Source of the DNA: Desulfofustis sp.
GTDB lineage: Bacteria > Desulfobacterota > Desulfobulbia > Desulfobulbales > Desulfocapsaceae
DNA: 13,375 nucleotides
Assembly: GCA_030145365.1 (NCBI GenBank)
Contig: JAQYVS010000200.1
Location: forward strand, 1-13,375
Direction of reading: 5' to 3'
Of the stretch, positions 6,788 to 13,375 are shown in pieces (position 1 is the stretch's first letter; the number at the start of each line of letters is the position of its first letter). The notes beneath the pieces were generated by a model. It did no database searches, was not told the DNA's origin, and worked only from the letters and a program-made list of their open reading frames with translations. The position numbers and the translations under genes are program-made.

Positions 6788-7807
6788 ATGAAAAAAGAAC
6801 GATTTATTAAAGATTTGGAGGAGGGGGAGCAGATCGACGAACTCTTTATGGTCAAGTCGGTTCGTTTAGCCGAAACCCGCGCCGGGAAACCCTATCTTTC
6901 ACTTGTTTTCTCGGATAACAGCGGGGAGATCAGCGGTCCCGCCTGGGATAATGCAGAGAAACATGAAAAAGTGTGCCGTGCAGGCGCGGTGGTCCGAGTG
7001 CGCGGGTCAGTTCAGACCTATCGTGACAGGCTGCAACTGAAGGTTGATAATATTTCTGCAGTTGACGAGAGTCAGTATCAGCTTGATGCTTTTGTCGCAG
7101 CAAGCAGACGGCAGGCGGACAGCATGGAGTCTGAACTGAACGAACTCATCGTCAGTGTGAAGAATCCGTTTTTAAAAAAATTACTGCAACGTATTTTTAC
7201 TGCCACGGACATTGGTGAGCGTTTTCAGAGTTCTCCCGCAGCCAAAGGTATTCATCATGCATACAGGGGCGGATTGCTGGAGCATTCCCTGTCCATGGCC
7301 AGGGTTGCCTCATTGCTGGCTGATCATTATCGAGGAATCGATCGAGATCTTCTGGTGGCGGGAGCTCTTTTGCACGATATCGGAAAAACGGTGGAACTGC
7401 ACAATGACGTGGGTGTTATTGATTATACCGATATCGGCAGGCTTAAGGGGCACCTAGTGATCGGTTGTGAGTTCATCGGCCGGACGTCTGAAGCCATAAA
7501 AGATTTCCCAAAGGAGCTGCTGACCCATCTGCAGCACTTGGTGTTGAGTCACCACGGGAGACAGGAATTCGGTTCTCCGATAGTGCCGATGACGTCTGAG
7601 GCCCTGCTGCTCAGTTTTATCGATGATATGGATGCCAAAATGAATCTGGTTGAGCAACTACGTTCCAAAGTAAAGGCGGAAGGGGCAACCTGGAGCGAGT
7701 ATCAACGGATCCTTGAGCGGTATCTTCTGCTCAAACCATTTACTGAGGGAAAATCTGAGGAAAGTAACAATGGGGGTGTTCCAATTAAGCAGCAGACGCT
7801 GTTTTGA
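6788..7807 (+). CDS. YhaM-like OB-fold / HD-domain protein, probable 3'-5' exoribonuclease
   Basis: Predicted 339-aa cytosolic protein with the two-domain layout of Bacillus YhaM. An OB-fold nucleic-acid-binding domain covers about residues 10-95 (VFSDNSGEISGPAWDN, then VVRVRGSVQTYRDRLQL). An HD phosphohydrolase domain covers about 150-315. Expected metal ligands are H166 in GLLEHS, H196-D197 in LLHDIGK, H222, H255 or H256 in LSHHG, and D279/D280 in SFIDDMD. YhaM proteins degrade single-stranded RNA or DNA 3' to 5' with divalent metal, often Mn2+. The C-terminal tail (318-339) is polar and ends QQTLF. It lies 22 bp upstream of holB in the same operon. The start has only a weak purine stretch upstream. 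Family assignment is firm. Exact activity (RNA decay or DNA metabolism) is inferred. Confidence 0.87.
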   Translation: MKKERFIKDLEEGEQIDELFMVKSVRLAETRAGKPYLSLVFSDNSGEISGPAWDNAEKHEKVCRAGAVVRVRGSVQTYRDRLQLKVDNISAVDESQYQLDAFVAASRRQADSMESELNELIVSVKNPFLKKLLQRIFTATDIGERFQSSPAAKGIHHAYRGGLLEHSLSMARVASLLADHYRGIDRDLLVAGALLHDIGKTVELHNDVGVIDYTDIGRLKGHLVIGCEFIGRTSEAIKDFPKELLTHLQHLVLSHHGRQEFGSPIVPMTSEALLLSFIDDMDAKMNLVEQLRSKVKAEGATWSEYQRILERYLLLKPFTEGKSEESNNGGVPIKQQTLF

Positions 7808-7829
7808 CTTGTGAATATCGTATTTTACT

Positions 7830-8780
7830 ATGACTGCGCTGTCGTTTGACATTCTGCTCGGCCAGGAGAAGGCCAAGACCGTTCTGGAAAGGATTTTTGT
7901 TTCAGGCCGGATGGCCCATGCCTATTTGTTTCGCGGGCCAGACGGTGTTGGAAAAAAACGTTGTGCGGGACTGGTTGCCGCTCGGCTTAATTGCCATCAA
8001 CCGACCACCGCCGGTGGTTGTGGTGAATGCCGCTCATGTAAAAAATATCTCTCAGGCAATCATCCCGATATCGTTTTCCTATCACCTGAAAACGGGACAA
8101 TTAAAATTGATCAGGTACGGGCGTTATGCCGTTCGCTTTCCTATCCGCCATATGAGTCCAGTCTCAGGGTTGTCATTTTGGAAGACGTTCATAGCATGAG
8201 GGTTGAGGCGGCCAATAGCCTGCTCAAAACCCTGGAGGAGCCCCCTGAAAAGAACCTGCTGATCCTTACTGCAGAGTCAAGTAAGGCGGTATTGCCCACG
8301 CTTCAATCAAGGTGCCAGACAATCAACTTCTACCCCCTGTCCTATGAGCAGACTGCCCGGGTGATTATGCAAAATCATTCGGAAATTGGAGAAAAAGAGG
8401 CTTATCTTCTCTCTGAGTTGGCAGGTGGCAGCCCCGGCATAGCATTGACCATTGATAAAAAAGAGCTGGTTCCTCTGTATCGCGCACTTATTGGGGTGTT
8501 GACCGAGGCTAAAACCGATCGGCAGACGTCGGTTATTTTGCAGACAGCCGAGAAAGTTGCTGCTCTAAAAGAAGATCTTCCGCTCTTGTTTGGCCTTTTA
8601 CGAATGTGGCTGCGGGAACTGATGGTTGCAGGTAGTGGTATTGAAAATGAACAGAGGCAGAGACTGAGGTTGGAGGCATTGGCTGGAGCCGAGCGCCAAT
8701 TGGCGCGAAACTGCAATCGGACACTGGTCTGCGAGGTTCTCCTTTTTAATTTACAATCCCCCATGCCTCGGGTACGTTAA
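7830..8780 (+). CDS. holB: DNA polymerase III delta' subunit (clamp loader)
   Basis: Predicted 316-aa delta' subunit of the DNA polymerase III clamp loader, which helps load the beta sliding clamp at primed sites. The AAA+ domain begins FDILLGQEKAK and has the phosphate-binding loop GPDGVGKK at 36-43. A zinc module follows, with C55, C64, C67 and C70. The Walker B-like strand is VVILEDVHSM (114-123), next comes NSLLKTLEEPP at 129-139, and the SRC motif (S160-R161-C162) supplies the arginine finger in trans. The last ~110 residues are helical, as expected for the collar domain. Length is typical. The intact P-loop differs from E. coli delta', which does not bind ATP, and is closer to the Bacillus type. 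It sits directly upstream of ricT, the order also known from Bacillus (holB-yaaT). No clear Shine-Dalgarno precedes the ATG. Confidence 0.9.
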   Translation: MTALSFDILLGQEKAKTVLERIFVSGRMAHAYLFRGPDGVGKKRCAGLVAARLNCHQPTTAGGCGECRSCKKYLSGNHPDIVFLSPENGTIKIDQVRALCRSLSYPPYESSLRVVILEDVHSMRVEAANSLLKTLEEPPEKNLLILTAESSKAVLPTLQSRCQTINFYPLSYEQTARVIMQNHSEIGEKEAYLLSELAGGSPGIALTIDKKELVPLYRALIGVLTEAKTDRQTSVILQTAEKVAALKEDLPLLFGLLRMWLRELMVAGSGIENEQRQRLRLEALAGAERQLARNCNRTLVCEVLLFNLQSPMPRVR

Positions 8781-8822
8781 TAGATTTTCCTCTGCTAAAA
8801 ATATCTCAAGAGACTGATATAC

Positions 8823-9767
8823 ATGGAGCCCCAGGAAGAAACGGTAGAACAGAGTCGCAAACCCGTAGAACAGCAAAGACAGTTCTACCGGATACGATTT
8901 CGCGACGACGGCCAGGAGTTTACCGCTGCTGCAAGAATTGCCAATCTGAAGCGCGATGAAACGGTCATGGTCAAAACGGATCATGGACTGGAACCGGCCG
9001 GAGTTTATGGTTTTGCGCCGGCAAATCCCGCGTGTGAGAGTCAGCGAAAAGTAAGCTACGAGATCTCCAGGCGGCCCACCTCGGATGAGGAAAGCCGATA
9101 TCAGAAATTGCCTGGGCATGAAGTGTCCGCTTTTGAGACCTGCCTGCAATTGATCACAAAACATAAGCTGTTGATGCGCTTGATCAGGGTAGAGAAATAC
9201 TTTAACGGTAGTAAAATGATTTTCTTTTTCACTGCCGATAACCGAGTCGATTTTAGAGCATTGGTCAAAGATCTGGTTCAGGAGTTTCGCACCAGGGTGG
9301 AGATGCGCCAGGTTGGGGTTCGCCATGAAACAAAAATGATTGGCGGAGTCGGCATTTGTGGTCGGGAATTGTGTTGCTCATCGTTCATGAAAAAATTTGA
9401 TTCCGTTTCAATTAAAATGGCCAAGGAACAGGATCTGCCGCTCAATCCGACAAAGATTTCAGGGGTTTGCAATCGACTGCTCTGCTGCTTGACCTATGAA
9501 TATGATACCTACCGTTCACAGCGTAAAGGCATGCCGAAAGTTGGCCGCCGCCTGAGAATAGGTGACGAGACCTATCGAGTAAAGCGGCAAATCCCATTGC
9601 AGCAGGCAATCGTAGTAGGAAAGAGTGACGGTGATGAGAAAGTATTGGGGCGAAGTGAATGGTCCACCGCTGAAATAATTAAAACTGAAAAACATCCACG
9701 GAAAAGCGATAAAAAAAGCTCCGGGGAGAATGAGAGTAAGATTGACCGGGAAGTCAGCAAATCATGA
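8823..9767 (+). CDS. ricT: PSP1-domain protein, RicT (YaaT) ortholog
   Basis: Predicted 314-aa protein with a PSP1 domain. In Bacillus, RicT forms a complex with RicA and RicF that carries Fe-S clusters and affects RNase Y processing and development. Cysteines of the two family motifs are present: C179, C184 and C185 in GICGRELCC, and C216, C221 and C222 in CNRLLCCLTYE. The usual CGRL of the second motif is here CNRL. Residues 1-20 form a polar, glutamate-rich extension, and 287-314 a charged, probably disordered tail that Bacillus RicT also has in some form. The stop overlaps the metG start by 4 bp (ATGA at 9764-9767), which suggests translational coupling. A moderate AAGAGA lies about 9 nt before the ATG. 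Whether partners homologous to RicA and RicF exist in this organism cannot be seen here. Confidence 0.86.
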   Translation: MEPQEETVEQSRKPVEQQRQFYRIRFRDDGQEFTAAARIANLKRDETVMVKTDHGLEPAGVYGFAPANPACESQRKVSYEISRRPTSDEESRYQKLPGHEVSAFETCLQLITKHKLLMRLIRVEKYFNGSKMIFFFTADNRVDFRALVKDLVQEFRTRVEMRQVGVRHETKMIGGVGICGRELCCSSFMKKFDSVSIKMAKEQDLPLNPTKISGVCNRLLCCLTYEYDTYRSQRKGMPKVGRRLRIGDETYRVKRQIPLQQAIVVGKSDGDEKVLGRSEWSTAEIIKTEKHPRKSDKKSSGENESKIDREVSKS

Positions 9768-11710
9768 CAGAAAAAACAACCTATATAACGACACCAATTT
9801 ATTATGTGAATGCTCAGCCTCATCTTGGGCATGCATACACCACCGTTGTTGCCGATACCTACAGCCGTTTTTGCAGATTATGTGGAGACGAGGTGAGATT
9901 TCAGACCGGAACGGATGAACATGGCGACAAAATCGTTGAAGCGGCCGCCAAGGAACATGTGGAACCGCGTCAATATGTCGATAATATTTCGGCTATGTTT
10001 AGAGACACCTGGCCCCTTCTCAACATCGATTATGACCGTTTTATCAGAACAACGGATGAGGATCATATAGCTGTGGTTCAGCAGATTCTTCAGCACGTAT
10101 ATGATGCAGGAGATATCTACTTTGACGAATACAGCGGTCTTTACTGTACCGGCTGTGAAAGATTTTTGATCGAGCGCGAGCTGGTCGACGGTAAATGTCC
10201 CGATCACCTGGTTGCACCAAAAGAGATAACCGAACAAAATTATTTTTTTCGGATGTCGAAGTATCAGCAGCAACTCATCGATCATATACGGAACAATCCC
10301 GATTTTATCACCCCCGAAAGGTACCGTAACGAGGTCTTATCGTTCCTCAGTGAACCGCTCGATGATCTCTGTATCTCTCGGCCGACATCAAGGCTCGACT
10401 GGGGAATCAGGTTGCCGTTTGATGAAAATTATGTGACCTATGTCTGGTTCGACGCACTGATCAACTATCTCACGGGAATAGGATACCCGGATGGTGAGAA
10501 TTATCCCCGGTACTGGGCTGGTGCGGAACATCTGATAGCCAAGGATATCCTCAAACCCCACGCCATTTACTGGCCGACCATGTTGATGGCGGCCGGCGTG
10601 CCGGTTTACAAGAAGCTCCACGTCCATGGCTACTGGAATGTGGATGAGACCAAGATGTCTAAAAGTCTGGGTAATGTCATTCGGCCAGCGGGTCTGGTTG
10701 AGGAATACGGGGTTGACACGTTTCGCTATTTCAGCCTCAGGGAAATGTCCTTTGGCCTGGATGCCTCTTTTAGCAGGGACGCAATCATCGCCAGGAAAAA
10801 TGCTGATCTGGCAAATGATCTTGGCAATCTGTTCAGTAGAAGCGTTTCGATGATAGAAAAATATTGTGACTCGCGTATTCCCGAACCCGCCGAAGAGGAA
10901 ACAGACGCTGAACTGCGGCTTGCCTCTGCGTCCATGCTCGAGGGTTACAGCCGTAATATGGCGGATTTTAAGTTTCATCTGGGACTTCAGGCTGTCTGGG
11001 AGTTTGTTTCAGAGGCAAATCGTTATATCGTGAGAAACGAACCATGGGCTTTGGTCAAGGATACGTCGAAGAAAAAGCGGTTGGGGTCAGTGCTTTACAA
11101 TCTGGCTGAAAGCCTGAGGTTGCTGGCGCTGGTATTAAAGCCGGTCATGCCTGAGACTGCTGAGAAGATGATCTGGGGGTTGGGAATTGATGCAGACAGT
11201 GAGATGATGAAGACCTTGGAGCATGGCGGTTCCTGGGGGAAATCTGTGGTGGGCACCAGGTTGAATAAAAGTGAAAATCTGTTCCCCCGTACCGAGGTCA
11301 AGAAAAAAAGTAATTCCGAAAAAAAACCGCAAAATAAAAAGAAGGACAAAAGGCAGCAGGAAGAACCTGGTGGCGATCACATTAATTTTAATCAGTTTGA
11401 AAATGTGGAGTTGCTGGTGGCCAGGGTTGTGGAGGCAAAAAAGTTAAAAAAATCAGATCGTCTCTTAAAGCTCAGCCTTGAAGCGCCTGAACCACGAACA
11501 ATCGTATCGGGTATTGCCGAGAGTTATCGACCCGAAGAGTTGGTGGGCAAGAACGTTATTATTGTTGCAAACCTGAAGCCGGTCAAATTAATGGGCATTG
11601 CCTCAGAGGGGATGGTACTGACTGCTGAAGCAGAAGATGAGCAGGGTGGAAAACGCGTTAACCTGCTTACCGTTCCCGGTGAGGTCAAACCGGGAACCAG
11701 GGTTGCTTAA
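9764..11710 (+). CDS. metG: Methionyl-tRNA synthetase with C-terminal tRNA-binding domain
   Basis: Predicted 648-aa class I aminoacyl-tRNA synthetase that charges tRNA-Met and so serves initiation and elongation. The HIGH signature appears as HLGH (20-23) and the second signature as KMSKS (297-301). A single zinc knuckle is made by C128, C131, C145 and H148, as in the Thermus-type enzyme. The anticodon-binding helical domain spans about 345-500. A lysine-rich linker (512-530) leads to a C-terminal EMAPII/Arc1p-type OB-fold domain (about 540-648, with VARVVEAKKL, DRLLKLSLE, IVSGIAESY and VANLKPVKLMGIASEGM) that binds tRNA and dimerises the protein in MetG of E. coli. Length and order are normal. 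The start is fixed by the ATGA overlap with ricT and by similarity beginning at TTYITTPIYYVN. YggT follows after 15 bp. Confidence 0.97.
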   Translation: MTEKTTYITTPIYYVNAQPHLGHAYTTVVADTYSRFCRLCGDEVRFQTGTDEHGDKIVEAAAKEHVEPRQYVDNISAMFRDTWPLLNIDYDRFIRTTDEDHIAVVQQILQHVYDAGDIYFDEYSGLYCTGCERFLIERELVDGKCPDHLVAPKEITEQNYFFRMSKYQQQLIDHIRNNPDFITPERYRNEVLSFLSEPLDDLCISRPTSRLDWGIRLPFDENYVTYVWFDALINYLTGIGYPDGENYPRYWAGAEHLIAKDILKPHAIYWPTMLMAAGVPVYKKLHVHGYWNVDETKMSKSLGNVIRPAGLVEEYGVDTFRYFSLREMSFGLDASFSRDAIIARKNADLANDLGNLFSRSVSMIEKYCDSRIPEPAEEETDAELRLASASMLEGYSRNMADFKFHLGLQAVWEFVSEANRYIVRNEPWALVKDTSKKKRLGSVLYNLAESLRLLALVLKPVMPETAEKMIWGLGIDADSEMMKTLEHGGSWGKSVVGTRLNKSENLFPRTEVKKKSNSEKKPQNKKKDKRQQEEPGGDHINFNQFENVELLVARVVEAKKLKKSDRLLKLSLEAPEPRTIVSGIAESYRPEELVGKNVIIVANLKPVKLMGIASEGMVLTAEAEDEQGGKRVNLLTVPGEVKPGTRVA

Positions 11711-11715
11711 AATAA

Positions 11716-11720
11716 TGGAG
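11716..11720 (+). promoter_or_regulatory. Ribosome binding site of the YggT gene
   Basis: TGGAG lies 5 nt before the ATG at 11726. It is the clearest plus-strand Shine-Dalgarno upstream of tpiA and fixes the YggT start. Confidence 0.7.
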
Positions 11721-11725
11721 ATAAC

Positions 11726-12025
11726 ATGTTTGTAGCATCAAACTTTATGATGGCGTTTGCCGGAATCGTTGACTTTCTGCTCACCGCCTATATGTGGATC
11801 ATTATCGGCAGGGCCGTAATCTCCTGGGTCAATGCCGATCCGTATAACCCCATCGTACGTTTTCTTTATGAGGTAACCGAACCTGTGCTCGGACGAATCA
11901 GAAAATTCTTGCCGCTTACCATGGGAGGGATGGATTTTTCTCCGATTGTTCTGATCATTATTATTATGTTTTTGCAGAGCTTTCTTGTTCCCACCATGAA
12001 ACAGATGGCCCAAGGGCTGGGCTGA
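11726..12025 (+). CDS. YggT-family integral membrane protein
   Basis: Predicted 99-aa membrane protein of the YggT (YGGT) family. Two transmembrane segments, near residues 8-33 and 73-92, enclose a loop with the family signature RAVISWVNADPYNPIVRFLYEVTEPVL, read from R29 to about L55. The loop also carries a basic stretch (RIRK). Related proteins in Gram-positives (YlmG) and plastids are linked to cell division, membrane or osmotic functions and to chloroplast nucleoid or cytochrome b6 assembly, and no activity is settled. Here it stands 39 bp upstream of a DivIVA-like gene, as YlmG does near divIVA in Gram-positive division clusters, which supports an envelope or division role by context. 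Confidence 0.9.
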   Translation: MFVASNFMMAFAGIVDFLLTAYMWIIIGRAVISWVNADPYNPIVRFLYEVTEPVLGRIRKFLPLTMGGMDFSPIVLIIIIMFLQSFLVPTMKQMAQGLG

Positions 12026-12064
12026 GTCTAGAAGCGGATGCATTGAGGTCCAAAGAGATTGACC

Positions 12065-12934
12065 ATGACCACCACCGGTGAAGAAATAAAAAAGCAGGAA
12101 TTCCAGATAAAGTTCAGAGGTTATGCCCAGTCTGAGGTTCGGGATTATCTCGAGCTGCTGGCAGATGAATTTTCCGGGTTTGTAGAAAAAATACAGGTAC
12201 AGGAGCAGAAGCTTTCCGAATTAAGCAGAGTCGTGGAGGCGGCTGAAGACAGTAAAAAAAGGCTTGCAGGTGAGCATGGGGTTTTCAGGAAAACCATTGA
12301 AAACATTAATGATGAACTGAAACAGAGAGTTGTAAAAGAAGCGCAACTCCTGCAAGATCTTGAAAAGAAACAAAAAACCATCACCGACTTTAATCGTGAG
12401 CGAAGAGAACTGCAGGATGAACACAAGACGATCCGGCAAAGTGGTATCAAAGCAGCCGAGAAACTGCAGCAGCAACTGGTCGAAAATGAACAACTGCAAA
12501 GCATTATCGCAAAGCTGGAGTCGCAGAACCGGGAACTGAAACAAGAAGAGGTCGATTTTAAGCAGGCCATGGCTGAAGCCCGGAACTTTTCCGACAGCCT
12601 GATTGAGCAGACCAGAAAAGAAACAGCACTGGCTTTGCAGCAAGCAGATGCTGAAATTGAGCGGCTGCGCCTGAATGCTGACAATGGTCTGGGACGGTTA
12701 CAAGACGATCTCAACAGGTTGCTGAACGATTATATGGACGGAGCAGACGAGTTGTCTCCGCTTGCAGAGGATGAAAAAGACAATGAATATGACGATCTTT
12801 TTCAGAAAATCGATCTTCCAGAGTTTGCTGAAATCGAACAATACCAAGAGCCGGATGAGCGTGTGGAGGAATCCGAGGAAGATCTCAGAAACAAACTGGA
12901 AGATGGCGGGGTCGCATATTTGAGTGACACATGA
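12065..12934 (+). CDS. DivIVA-domain coiled-coil protein
   Basis: Predicted 289-aa protein. Residues 11-36 (QEFQIKFRGYAQSEVRDYLE, then LLADEF) match the DivIVA N-terminal domain, which in Gram-positives binds curved membrane and dimerises. About 37-225 is a long charged, heptad-rich coiled coil, and 228-280 is a strongly acidic tail, ending GGVAYLSDT. The first methionine is taken at ATG 12065, with AAAGAGA at 12052-12058 as the ribosome site; a TTG at 12059 would add only two residues. DivIVA-type proteins of proteobacteria are poorly known, and this one may act as a scaffold at membrane or poles. YggT precedes it and a DUF167 gene follows 3 bp after its stop, so it is clearly in the operon. 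The function in this organism is inferred from family and context only. Confidence 0.8.
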   Translation: MTTTGEEIKKQEFQIKFRGYAQSEVRDYLELLADEFSGFVEKIQVQEQKLSELSRVVEAAEDSKKRLAGEHGVFRKTIENINDELKQRVVKEAQLLQDLEKKQKTITDFNRERRELQDEHKTIRQSGIKAAEKLQQQLVENEQLQSIIAKLESQNRELKQEEVDFKQAMAEARNFSDSLIEQTRKETALALQQADAEIERLRLNADNGLGRLQDDLNRLLNDYMDGADELSPLAEDEKDNEYDDLFQKIDLPEFAEIEQYQEPDERVEESEEDLRNKLEDGGVAYLSDT

Positions 12935-12937
12935 TCC

Positions 12938-13240
12938 GTGAGTAGCGTAGTCTCCATGTCAAAACAGGGATATCCGATCTTGAGGGTACATGTGCAGCCG
13001 CGTTCTTCCAAAAACAGATGCTGCGGGCTGCATGGAGAGTGTTTAAAGATTGCGATTACCGCTCCACCGATTGAAGGTAAAGCCAACAAAGCTCTGATTT
13101 CCTATCTGGCTGAACTTTTCGGGGTTAGCCGCAAAAGCATCGGTCTTGTCTCCGGAGAACATTCCCGGACAAAAGTTTTCCATTTCAAAACAGTATCCGA
13201 GGAGTTTCTTGCTGATCGAGTGGATACTCTGCTATCGTGA
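12938..13240 (+). CDS. DUF167 (YggU) family protein
   Basis: Predicted 100-aa small protein of the DUF167/YggU family. The signature is complete: LRVHVQPRSSKN near 15-26, LHGECLKIAITAPPIEGKAN at 31-50, and the following segment LFGVSRKSIGLVSGEHSRTK (60-79). The family adopts a small alpha/beta fold and has no confirmed function. The first possible start is GTG at 12938, 3 bp after the upstream stop, and the next is ATG at 12956. Neither has a good Shine-Dalgarno, and both leave the conserved domain intact, so the start is not settled. Re-initiation from the DivIVA-like gene would explain the absence of a ribosome site. Confidence 0.88.
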   Translation: MSSVVSMSKQGYPILRVHVQPRSSKNRCCGLHGECLKIAITAPPIEGKANKALISYLAELFGVSRKSIGLVSGEHSRTKVFHFKTVSEEFLADRVDTLLS

Positions 13241-13277
13241 TTGTCTGGCTCTTCAGCTTTTACCATGACTGTTTCAT

Positions 13278-13284
13278 AAGGGGG
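13278..13284 (+). promoter_or_regulatory. Ribosome binding site of tpiA
   Basis: AAGGGGG lies 4 nt upstream of the ATG at 13289 and supports that start. It is stronger than the sites of most genes in this operon, which fits a highly expressed glycolytic enzyme. Confidence 0.65.
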
Positions 13285-13288
13285 CTTT

Positions 13289-13375
13289 ATGAAAAAACAG
13301 GCGGCTGAAAAATCGAAAAAATTGGTGATTGGAAACTGGAAATGCACAAAATCATTTGAAGATGCATGTCGCTGG
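13289..13375 (+). CDS. tpiA: Triose-phosphate isomerase, N-terminal fragment (runs off the right edge)
   Basis: Twenty-nine codons are visible. After a lysine-rich leader of about 11 residues the frame reads KLVIGNWKCTKSFEDACRW, the first strand and loop of triose-phosphate isomerase, which interconverts dihydroxyacetone phosphate and glyceraldehyde 3-phosphate. The active-site asparagine and lysine of the GNWK block are N16 and K18. The following residues are CT, where many family members have MN, LN or CN. The leader MKKQAAEKS is a few residues longer than usual. The window ends inside the gene, so the catalytic His and Glu cannot be checked. The gene follows the DUF167 gene by 48 bp. Confidence 0.85.
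   Translation, partial: MKKQAAEKSKKLVIGNWKCTKSFEDACRW

Noticed and set aside
10388..10978. 196-aa minus-strand open frame inside metG
   Set aside because: metG is complete and unambiguous on the other strand; this frame shows no family similarity I recognise.
12145..12714. 189-aa minus-strand open frame rich in serine and cysteine
   Set aside because: It is the antisense of the glutamate- and glutamine-rich coiled coil of the DivIVA-like gene; such low-complexity Ser/Cys/Leu content is a typical shadow.

Overview
The window looks like a chromosomal housekeeping segment of a Gram-negative, probably anaerobic bacterium. The best guess is a member of the Desulfobacterota (Desulfobulbales-like). 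This rests on gene content: a RicT/PSP1 gene next to holB, a metG with a single zinc knuckle and a C-terminal tRNA-binding domain, a YggT / DivIVA-like / DUF167 run leading into tpiA, a DUF711 + ACT pair, and an SAH/MTA-type deaminase. Base composition appears even across the window. I see no insertion sequence, phage gene, CRISPR array, tRNA or rRNA.

Layout, left to right. (1) Positions 1-80 (minus) hold the first 26 codons of a family 2 glycosyltransferase that leaves the window. A 249-bp divergent gap separates it from a PAP2-type membrane phosphatase (330-1322, plus). (2) A YkgJ-type cysteine-cluster protein (minus) ends head-on against the phosphatase, sharing 4 bp. It is divergent, across 46 bp holding two nested inverted repeats, from an RluA-family pseudouridine synthase (1917-2843, plus). 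(3) A three-gene minus-strand operon reads, in transcription order: an SAH/MTA-type amidohydrolase (6217 to 4910), a double-ACT-domain protein (4871 to 4317) and a DUF711/UPF0210 'PFL family' protein (4237 to 2851). The DUF711 gene is split by a one-base frameshift at a G4 run (3459-3462). (4) A 109-bp divergent gap contains a 23-bp near-perfect palindrome (6262-6284). (5) From 6327 to the right edge all genes are on the plus strand with gaps of 50 bp or less: DUF2452 protein, YhaM-like OB-fold/HD exoribonuclease, holB, ricT (PSP1), metG (4-bp overlap with ricT), YggT, DivIVA-like coiled-coil protein, DUF167 protein and the start of tpiA. No gene-free stretch exceeds 300 bases.

How the genes work together. 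The long plus-strand operon mixes information processing (clamp loader delta', RNA turnover, Met-tRNA charging) with envelope or division-associated factors (YggT, DivIVA-like) and glycolysis (tpiA). The minus-strand operon is the most interesting part. A predicted adenosine-thioether deaminase is co-directional with a likely amino-acid-sensing ACT protein and the uncharacterised DUF711 enzyme-like protein, which suggests a link to sulfur amino acid or SAM by-product metabolism. That link is inference. The frameshift is the one clear defect in the window.
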